A stretch of 64,000 bases of DNA from an uncultured Gemmiger sp. (GTDB lineage Bacteria; Bacillota; Clostridia; Oscillospirales; Ruminococcaceae): the NCBI GenBank assembly GCA_944382835.1, contig CALWNP010000007.1, positions 1 through 64,000 on the forward strand. Reading direction: 5' to 3'. The notes under the pieces were generated by a model. The model did no database searches and had not been told where the DNA came from. It saw only the letters and a program-made list of their open reading frames with translations. Positions 58,069 to 64,000 of the stretch are shown here, piece after piece (the first letter of the stretch is position 1; every line of letters starts with the position of its first letter). Position numbers and translations under genes: made by a program.

Positions 58069-58725
58069 ATGGAAATTCAGGTATTGCACCAGGTCATGGA
58101 GTGGAATGAGGACGTGAGCGCCGATGTGCGTAAAACCCTGTCGGAGAAAAAGGTTTGCCTGATCAATGTGATGGGCAGCCCGGGCGCCGGCAAGACCAGC
58201 CTGATCACCGCGCTGATCCGGCTGCTGCGGGATCATTTCTCCATCGGCGTCATCGAGGGGGACATCACCGGCCAGATCGATGCCGAAAAGATTGCGGCGC
58301 TGCACATTCCGGCGGTTCAGCTGAACACCGACGGCGCCTGCCACATCGAGGCCATGAGCATCCAGAAGATCCTGCCCGACTTTGAGCTGGACAAGCTGGA
58401 TGTGATCTTTGTGGAGAACATCGGCAATCTGGTCTGCCCCGCCGAGTTCGACATCGGGGAATCCTTCCGGCTGACCATCCTCAGCGTGCCCGAGGGGGAC
58501 GACAAGGTGGTCAAGTATCCGCTGATGTTCACCGACACCGACTGCCTGGTGCTCAACAAGTGCGACATGCTCCCCTATTTTGACTTTGACACCCAGCGGG
58601 TGGCCGCCGACTACCGCGGCGTCAATCCCGAGGGCGGACTGTTCCAGGTGTCCAGCCGTACCGGCGAAGGGCTGGAAGCGCTGGCCCAGCATCTGGGCGA
58701 GCGGATCAGCGCCGTGCTGGCATGA
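58069..58725 (+). CDS. hypB: Hydrogenase nickel incorporation GTPase HypB
   Basis: A 218-residue GTPase that drives nickel insertion. P-loop GSPGAGKT at 36-43, metal/switch segment CHIEA and the NKCD specificity motif near the C-terminal third. It lacks a His-rich nickel-storage N-terminus. It overlaps hypF by ATGA. Confidence 0.95.
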   Translation: MEIQVLHQVMEWNEDVSADVRKTLSEKKVCLINVMGSPGAGKTSLITALIRLLRDHFSIGVIEGDITGQIDAEKIAALHIPAVQLNTDGACHIEAMSIQKILPDFELDKLDVIFVENIGNLVCPAEFDIGESFRLTILSVPEGDDKVVKYPLMFTDTDCLVLNKCDMLPYFDFDTQRVAADYRGVNPEGGLFQVSSRTGEGLEALAQHLGERISAVLA

Positions 58726-61016
58726 GCCGGATCCGGATCGAAATTCACGGCATTGTGCAGGGGGTGGGGTTCCGCCCCTTTTTGCATCGGCTGGCCCGCC
58801 GCCTGAACCTGACGGGCTGGGCCCGCAACATCCCCGCTGGGGTGGAGCTGGAGCTGGAAGGCCCCGGCCAGGCGCTGGAAGCCTTCCGCACCGCCCTGAC
58901 CCGGGAGGCGCCGCCCCTGGCGGTGGTGGAGGAAGTGCTGGTCACCCCTCTGGCCGGCTCGGCCGGCTACACCGACTTTGCCATCCGGCCCAGCGCCGGC
59001 ACCGGCGGCGACACCCTGATCTGCCCCGATCTGGCCCCCTGCCCCGCCTGTCTGCGAGAGCTGGCCGATCCCACCGACCGCCGGTATCGCTACCCTTTTA
59101 TAAACTGTACCGACTGCGGGCCCCGGTTTTCCATTGTGCGGGACCTGCCCTATGACCGGGCCCGCACCTCCATGGCCGGATTTGTGATGTGCCCCGACTG
59201 TGATGCCGAATATCACGACATCGAGAGCCGCCGCTACCACGCCCAGCCCAACTGCTGCCCGGTCTGCGGTCCCCGCGCCTTCTTTCTGGATGCCCAGGGA
59301 AAGGAACAGCCCGGTGATCCCATCGCCCTGGCCCAGGCTGCCCTGGCGGCAGGGCAGATTGTGGCGGTGAAGGGCACCGGCGGCATCCATCTGGCCTGCG
59401 ACGCGGGAAATGACGAAGCCGTCCTGCGGCTGCGCCGGCGCAAGAACCGGCCGGACAAACCGCTGGCGGTGCTATGCCGGGACCTGGACGCCGTCTGCCG
59501 GCTCTGCCTGGTCTCAGAGGCGGAGGCCGACCTGCTGGAGAGCCCCCGGCGGCCCATCGTGCTGCTGCAAAAACGCAACCCGGCCCCCGATCCCCTGAGT
59601 GCCAACGACCGGCTGGGGGTGATGCTGCCCTATACCCCGCTGCACATCCTGCTGGCCGACACCTCGGCGGGCGGCCCCGACACCCTGGTGATGACCAGTG
59701 CCAACCTGTCCGGCTGCCCGGTGATGGTGGACAATCAGGAAGCCCTGCGGGGGCTGGCCGGGGTGGCCGACGGCTTTCTGCTCCACGACCGCCCCATCCA
59801 GAACCGCTGCGACGATTCCCTGGTGGGGCTATGGGAAGGCCAGCTCTGCTTTTACCGCCGCAGCCGGGGCTATGTCCCCCAGCCGGTGACCCTGCCCTGG
59901 GATCTGACCGGGCTGGTGGCCATGGGGGCGGAGCAAAAGGCCTCCTTTGCGGTGGGGCGGGGGCATCACGCCTTCCCCAGCCAGCACATTGGGGACCTGA
60001 AGAACGCCGAGACGCTGGACCACTACCGCACTGCGCTGGACCGGTATCTGACCCTCTTCGGGGTCTGGCCCGCCGCCTTTGTCTGTGACCTTCACCCCGA
60101 CTTTTTCTCCACCCGGGAGGCCGAGGCCCGGGTCGGGGCGCTGCCCCTGCTGCGGGTGCAGCACCACTGGGCCCACATGGCCGCCTGCATGGCCGACAAC
60201 AACCTGGAGGGCAAGGCCTTCGGCATCCTCTGGGACGGAACCGGCCTGGGCACCGACGGCACCATCTGGGGCGGCGAGTTCCTGACCGGGGACTACAATG
60301 ATTTTGAACGCCGGGGCAGCATCCGGCCCATCCTGCTGCCGGGCGGCGACGCCGCGACGGTGGAGATCGGCCGGATCGCCCTTTCCCTGCTGACCGATGC
60401 CGGTCTGGACCCCGGGGATGCGCCCCTGCCCTCGGCAAAGGTCCGGGCGGTGGCCGCCATGCTGCGCCAGTCCGCCCTCTGCCCCCGCGCCAGCAGCATG
60501 GGGCGGCTCTTTGACGGGCTGTATGCCCTGATCGCCGGCTGCGGCAAAACCAGCTATGAGGGCCAGGGCCCCGCCCTGCTGGAGGCCATGGTCCGCCCCG
60601 GGGAACCCGGCCGGTACTATCCGGTGGCATTTGCCCTGGCCGACGGACTGCGGGTCTTTGACACTCGGCCGCTGGTACGGGGTGTGGTGGCCGACCTGCA
60701 CCGGGGCATCTCCCATGCCGCCATCGCCCGGGGCATTCTGGACACCCTCTGCCGGATGGCGGTCAACCAATGTGCCGTCCTCAACCGGGAAAAATACCCG
60801 GTGGTGCTTTCGGGCGGTGTCTTTTTCAATCGTTATCTGCTCACCGGGATCACCCGCCGGCTGCGGCGGGCCGGGTTCCCGGTGTTGACCCATCACCGGG
60901 TTTCCCCCGGTGACGAGGGACTGTGTCTGGGCCAGCTTGCCATCGCGGCGGCCCGCCTGCCCCGGAAAGGAGAACAAGATGTGTCTTGCCGTTCCGCTGA
61001 AGATCCTCTCCATTGA
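58722..61016 (+). CDS. hypF: Carbamoyltransferase HypF
   Basis: A 764-residue enzyme that makes the thiocarbamoyl precursor of the cyanide ligands on iron. Domains in order: acylphosphatase (GIVQGVGFRPF at 9-19), zinc fingers with CPACL, CTDCG, CPDC and CPVCG motifs (about 105-185), a YrdC-like domain (about 200-380, KGTGGIHLACDA) and a Kae1-like carbamoyltransferase (HHWAHMAACMADN, WDGTGLGTDGTIWGGEF). Its 3' end overlaps hypC by 38 bases. Confidence 0.96.
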   Translation: MSRIRIEIHGIVQGVGFRPFLHRLARRLNLTGWARNIPAGVELELEGPGQALEAFRTALTREAPPLAVVEEVLVTPLAGSAGYTDFAIRPSAGTGGDTLICPDLAPCPACLRELADPTDRRYRYPFINCTDCGPRFSIVRDLPYDRARTSMAGFVMCPDCDAEYHDIESRRYHAQPNCCPVCGPRAFFLDAQGKEQPGDPIALAQAALAAGQIVAVKGTGGIHLACDAGNDEAVLRLRRRKNRPDKPLAVLCRDLDAVCRLCLVSEAEADLLESPRRPIVLLQKRNPAPDPLSANDRLGVMLPYTPLHILLADTSAGGPDTLVMTSANLSGCPVMVDNQEALRGLAGVADGFLLHDRPIQNRCDDSLVGLWEGQLCFYRRSRGYVPQPVTLPWDLTGLVAMGAEQKASFAVGRGHHAFPSQHIGDLKNAETLDHYRTALDRYLTLFGVWPAAFVCDLHPDFFSTREAEARVGALPLLRVQHHWAHMAACMADNNLEGKAFGILWDGTGLGTDGTIWGGEFLTGDYNDFERRGSIRPILLPGGDAATVEIGRIALSLLTDAGLDPGDAPLPSAKVRAVAAMLRQSALCPRASSMGRLFDGLYALIAGCGKTSYEGQGPALLEAMVRPGEPGRYYPVAFALADGLRVFDTRPLVRGVVADLHRGISHAAIARGILDTLCRMAVNQCAVLNREKYPVVLSGGVFFNRYLLTGITRRLRRAGFPVLTHHRVSPGDEGLCLGQLAIAAARLPRKGEQDVSCRSAEDPLH

Positions 61017-61197
61017 CGGAAAAACCGCCGTGGGTGAGGCTTCCGGCCTGACTCAGAAAATCCGGGTGGATTTCATCCCGGACCTGAAGGTCGGAGATTA
61101 TGTGATGGTCCACACCGGGTTTGCCATCGAAAAGCTGACCCAGCAGCAGGCCGAGGAAAACCTGGCCTGCATTGAGGAGGCCATCCATGCTCTGTGA
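60979..61197 (+). CDS. hypC: Hydrogenase assembly chaperone HypC
   Basis: A 72-residue chaperone. N-terminal MCLAVPLKI with the essential Cys2, which holds the Fe(CN)2CO unit with HypD. AAAGGAG is embedded in the end of hypF just before the ATG. It overlaps hypD by 11 bases. Confidence 0.95.
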   Translation: MCLAVPLKILSIDGKTAVGEASGLTQKIRVDFIPDLKVGDYVMVHTGFAIEKLTQQQAEENLACIEEAIHAL

Positions 61198-62284
61198 GGA
61201 CGCTTTTCGCCGGCCCGACGGCGGTGCCAAGCTGGCCCAGGCCATCCGGGAGATGACCGCCGACGGTGCGCCGGTGCGGCTGATGGAGATTTGCGGCACC
61301 CACACCATGGCCATTGCCAAGGCGGGTCTGCGGCCGATGCTGGCGCCGGGGGTCAAGCTGCTCTCGGGGCCGGGCTGCCCGGTCTGCGTCACCCCCGCCG
61401 GTGCCATCGATGAAATTCTGCGGATTTCCGCCCTGCCGGGGGTGACGGTGGCCAGCTACGGCGACCTGCTGCGGGTGCCCGGCTCGGTGCGGGGGGATAC
61501 CCTGCTGCGCCGCAAGGCCCTGGGCGCCGATGTGCTGACCGTCTACTCCCCCATCGAGGCGGTGGAGGCCGCTGCGGCCTATCCCGACCGTCAGGTGGTG
61601 TTCCTGGGGGTGGGGTTTGAGACCACCGCTCCCGGCACCGCCGCCTGTGTGCTGGAGGCCGCCCGGCTGAACCTGGACAATTTTTCGGTGCTCTGCCTAC
61701 TGAAAACCACCGAACCTGCCCTGCGCTGCCTGCTGGCCGATCCTGACACCGCCATTGACGGGCTGATCTGTCCCGGCCATGTGGCTGCCATCACCGGCGC
61801 CGATGCCTTCGGCTTTTTGCCCCGGGAGTACGGGCTGCCGGCGGTGGTTTCGGGGTTTGAACCGGGGGACATCCTCTACGCCGTCTACCGGCTGGTGCCC
61901 ATGGTAAAAACCGGCCGCCCCGGCCTGGAAAACGAGTACACCCGTCTGGTGCAAAACAGCGGCAATGCCGCCGCCCGGCAGGCGGTGGAGGCGGTTTTCC
62001 GCCCGACAGCCAGCCTGTGGCGGGGGCTGGGAGAGGTACCAGACAGCGGTCTGGAACTGCGGGAGGAGTATGCCCGCTGGGATGCCGCCCGCAAATTCGG
62101 CTTTGCCCCCTCCCCTTCCGCCGAAGCCCCCGGCTGCCGCTGCGGCGAGGTGATCCGGGGAGTCTGCACCCCGCGGGACTGCCCGCTGTTTGGAAAAGTC
62201 TGCACCCCGTCCGACCCGGTGGGTCCCTGTATGGTGTCCGGCGAGGGTGCCTGTGCCGCCGCTTTCCGCTACGGCGCCGAATAG
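61187..62284 (+). CDS. hypD: Hydrogenase iron-ligand assembly protein HypD
   Basis: A 365-residue Fe-S protein on which the Fe(CN)2CO group is built. CGTHTMAIAKAGLR holds the iron-binding Cys, GPGCPVCVTP is the second conserved block, and VGFETTAPGTA the third. The C-terminal cysteines (CRCGEV, CTPRDCPLFGKVC) bind the [4Fe-4S] cluster. The ATG at 61187 has GAGGAGG upstream. Confidence 0.95.
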   Translation: MLCEDAFRRPDGGAKLAQAIREMTADGAPVRLMEICGTHTMAIAKAGLRPMLAPGVKLLSGPGCPVCVTPAGAIDEILRISALPGVTVASYGDLLRVPGSVRGDTLLRRKALGADVLTVYSPIEAVEAAAAYPDRQVVFLGVGFETTAPGTAACVLEAARLNLDNFSVLCLLKTTEPALRCLLADPDTAIDGLICPGHVAAITGADAFGFLPREYGLPAVVSGFEPGDILYAVYRLVPMVKTGRPGLENEYTRLVQNSGNAAARQAVEAVFRPTASLWRGLGEVPDSGLELREEYARWDAARKFGFAPSPSAEAPGCRCGEVIRGVCTPRDCPLFGKVCTPSDPVGPCMVSGEGACAAAFRYGAE

Positions 62285-62293
62285 GAGAAATAT

Positions 62294-63295
62294 ATGGACG
62301 AGATTATCACATTGGATTACGGCAGCGGCGGTCTGCGCACCGCCGGCCTGATTGACAGTATGCTGGTGCCTGCGCTGCGCAACGAGGCACTGGAAGCCCT
62401 GGGTGACGGAGCGGTGGTACCCTTCTCGGGGGATCAGCTGGTGTTTTCCACCGACAGCTTTGTGGTCACCCCCTGGAAGTTCCCCGGGGGCGACATCGGC
62501 AAGCTGGCGGTATGCGGCACCGTCAACGACCTCTGCATGGCCGGCGGCGATCCCAAGTATCTGAGCCTCTCCCTCATCATCGAGGAGGGCTTTGCCCTGG
62601 AAGACCTGCGCACCGTCATTGACTCGGTGGCCAAAACCGCCCGGCTGGCCGGGGTACAGGTGGTCACCGGCGACACCAAGGTGGTGGAGCGGGGCAAGGG
62701 CGACTGCATCTACATCAACACCGCCGGGGTGGGCACCCTGCGCACTCCAGGGCTGTCCCGTTCCGCCATCCGGGAGGGGGATGCGGTGCTGCTCAGCGGC
62801 AGCGCCGGCTGCCACGGGACGGCCGTCCTGATGGCCCGGGGAGAGATTCCCTGCGAGGGAACCCTGCTCTCCGACTGTGCTCCCCTGCGGGCTTTGAGCG
62901 CCGCGGCTCTGGACGCCGGCAGGGTGCGGATTCTGCGGGACCCCACCCGGGGCGGTGTGGCCACCACCCTGAACGAGTTTGTGGAGGGCGGCAGCCTGAC
63001 CATCGACCTGGAGGAGGACGCCATTCCGGTGGACCCGCCGGTGGCCGCCGCCTGTGAACTGCTGGGCATCGACCCGCTCTACGCCGCCTGTGAGGGGCGG
63101 ATGCTGGCCATCGTCGCCCCCGAATCCGCCGACGCGGTGCTGGCCGCCATGCGGGCGGTGCCGGGCGGCGAGGGTGCTGCCCGGATTGGCCGGGTTGGGT
63201 CTGCCCGCCCCGGCCAGGTGGTGCTGCACACCGCCCTGGGCGGCAGCCGCATTCTGGGCAAGCTGACCGGCATGCAGCTGCCCCGCATCTGCTGA
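62294..63295 (+). CDS. hypE: Carbamoyl dehydratase HypE
   Basis: A 333-residue ATP-dependent dehydratase that turns the thiocarbamoyl group into thiocyanate. ITLDYGSGG near the start and FSTDSFVVTPWKFPGGDIGKL mark the AIR-synthase-like fold. The chain ends LPRIC, with the C-terminal Cys that carries the cyanide group. Last of the hyp set. No hydrogenase maturation protease gene follows. Confidence 0.96.
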   Translation: MDEIITLDYGSGGLRTAGLIDSMLVPALRNEALEALGDGAVVPFSGDQLVFSTDSFVVTPWKFPGGDIGKLAVCGTVNDLCMAGGDPKYLSLSLIIEEGFALEDLRTVIDSVAKTARLAGVQVVTGDTKVVERGKGDCIYINTAGVGTLRTPGLSRSAIREGDAVLLSGSAGCHGTAVLMARGEIPCEGTLLSDCAPLRALSAAALDAGRVRILRDPTRGGVATTLNEFVEGGSLTIDLEEDAIPVDPPVAAACELLGIDPLYAACEGRMLAIVAPESADAVLAAMRAVPGGEGAARIGRVGSARPGQVVLHTALGGSRILGKLTGMQLPRIC

Positions 63296-63308
63296 GCCTT
63301 AAAATTTG

Positions 63309-63342
63309 TCCCGTCTCCCCTGCCTGGGGCGGCGGGATTTTT
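63309..63342 (+). terminator. Terminator of the hyp operon
   Basis: TCCCGTCTCCCC (63309-63320) pairs with GGGGCGGCGGGA (63326-63337), with one mismatch, followed by five T's. Confidence 0.8.
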
Positions 63343-63349
63343 CTTTGCC

Positions 63350-63377
63350 TTGACAGGGTACGGCGGCGCGGTATAAT
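63350..63377 (+). promoter_or_regulatory. Promoter of the marR-ABC operon
   Basis: Perfect TTGACA (63350-63355), a 16-base spacer and perfect TATAAT (63372-63377). Confidence 0.85.
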
Positions 63378-63391
63378 AAAAAGCGTCCATC

Positions 63392-63407
63392 CATTGATAT
63401 ATCAATG
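63392..63407 (+). promoter_or_regulatory. Palindromic operator, probably for the MarR-type repressor
   Basis: The perfect 16-base palindrome CATTGATATATCAATG lies just after the expected transcription start. Size and position fit a MarR dimer site that blocks its own operon. Confidence 0.65.
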
Positions 63408-63447
63408 ATCCGACAATTCATCCCAATTTCGGGAAAGGAGGTTGCCC

Positions 63448-63873
63448 ATGGAATACCGCATTCATACCCTGCTGTTCCGCACCGCCCATCTGCAGCAGAA
63501 CTGCCTGCGGCCCAGCCTGGCCAAGGTGGGGTTGTCCCACGGCCAACCCAAGGTGCTGCGCTGTCTCTACCTTCTGGGGCCCTGTTCCCAGAGAATCCTG
63601 GCCGACTACTGTGAGGTGGACCCGGCGGCCATCTGCCGGATGCTGGACAGCATGGAGCGCAACGGACTGCTGGTGCGCCAGCCCTGCCAGACCGACCGCC
63701 GCACCGATGAGATCCGGCTCACCGAAAAGGGCCGCCGGACGCTGGAACAATGGGAACAGGAATGCAATACCTTCGAGGAGCAGCTGCTGCAGGGCTTTTC
63801 GGAGGAGGAAAAACAACAGCTGCAGCAGATGCTGGCCCGTGCCTACCGCAATGTGGGCGGCCGGCTGCTGTGA
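63448..63873 (+). CDS. MarR-family transcriptional regulator
   Basis: A 141-residue dimeric winged-helix regulator. Helix-turn-helix ILADYCEVDPAAICRMLDSMERNGLL, then the wing PCQTDRRTDEIRLTEKG and a C-terminal dimer helix. AAAGGAGG lies six bases upstream of the ATG at 63448. It precedes an ABC exporter by nine bases, a common MarR-ABC-ABC multidrug arrangement, and probably represses it through the palindrome at 63392. Confidence 0.92.
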   Translation: MEYRIHTLLFRTAHLQQNCLRPSLAKVGLSHGQPKVLRCLYLLGPCSQRILADYCEVDPAAICRMLDSMERNGLLVRQPCQTDRRTDEIRLTEKGRRTLEQWEQECNTFEEQLLQGFSEEEKQQLQQMLARAYRNVGGRLL

Positions 63874-63882
63874 GGGAACGAC

Positions 63883-64000
63883 ATGGATGATCTGAAATAC
63901 GTTTTTACCTATCTCAAACCCTACCGCCGGGATGCCATTGCGGCGGTGGTGCTCGTCTTTGTGGAATGTGTCTTTGAGATGATCATTCCCATGCTGATGA
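63883..64000 (+). CDS. ABC exporter (fused permease/ATPase), truncated by the window end
   Basis: Only the first 39 codons are visible: MDDLKYVFTYLKPYRRD followed by a hydrophobic helix with VFVECVFEMIIPMLM. This is the usual N-terminus of the first half-transporter in heterodimeric MarR-associated exporters. The ATPase part is beyond the window. Confidence 0.7.
   Translation, partial: MDDLKYVFTYLKPYRRDAIAAVVLVFVECVFEMIIPMLM

Noticed and set aside
1..64000. CRISPR arrays, insertion sequences, phage genes or attachment sites
   Set aside because: I saw no regularly spaced repeats, transposase, integrase or tRNA-end duplication; the area around tRNA-Asn shows no repeat of its 3' end nearby.

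Overview
The window looks like a chromosomal segment of a high-GC gut Firmicute of the Oscillospiraceae (Faecalibacterium/Gemmiger/Subdoligranulum-like). I infer this from the G+C-rich codon use, the Gram-positive style ribosome-binding sites (AGGAGG) and promoters, the lipoprotein solute-binding proteins, a DUF6311 membrane protein, a DUF1292 protein and an Ech-type hydrogenase. No database search was possible, so this placement is inference. The segment is dense, mostly housekeeping plus accessory metabolism. I see no phage, IS element, rRNA or CRISPR array.

Layout. 0.1-4.2 kb: a metal-tail NifX/NifB-like protein, RuvX resolvase, UppS prenyltransferase, a lipoprotein cyclophilin, a DUF1292 protein, a probable 6S RNA and a cysteine-less peroxiredoxin-like protein. 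4.2-13.0 kb: a leftward operon (an unusual Asp-box/solute-binding lipoprotein, two sugar-type ABC permeases, a membrane-fusion protein and a MacB-like permease, with no ATPase), divergent from a two-component system. 13.0-21.5 kb: a nonulosonic (legionaminic-type) acid operon ending in a split ThrE-type exporter. 21.6-29.1 kb: a small helical protein, a degenerate GGDEF protein, MalQ with an orphan sugar-binding lipoprotein, then AlaX, TrmB and a CmpB-family membrane protein. 29.2-36.9 kb: a leftward FHA/VWA/coiled-coil/ABC exporter operon followed by two secreted proteins of unknown function. 37.4 kb: tRNA-Asn. 37.6-52.3 kb: carbohydrate enzymes (permuted GH3, GH13, GH31), an AraC regulator, a DUF6311 protein, class III FBPase, a chromate-type transporter pair with a LysR regulator, and an MFS transporter. 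52.4-63.3 kb: a complete energy-converting hydrogenase operon (echABCDEF order, leftward) divergent from hypABFCDE (rightward). 63.4-64 kb: a MarR regulator with a perfect palindromic operator and the start of an ABC exporter.

How it works together. The sugar enzymes (MalQ, GH13, GH31, GH3) feed fermentation. The Ech hydrogenase would dispose of reduced ferredoxin as H2 while pumping ions, and the adjacent hyp genes build its NiFe centre. The nonulosonate operon would supply a CMP-activated surface sugar but lacks its dehydratase, acetyltransferase and glycosyltransferase here. The FHA cluster reads like a phosphothreonine-controlled envelope or secretion machine whose kinase lies elsewhere. 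It is the strongest candidate for an undescribed system, followed by the ATPase-less hybrid transport operon next to the two-component system.
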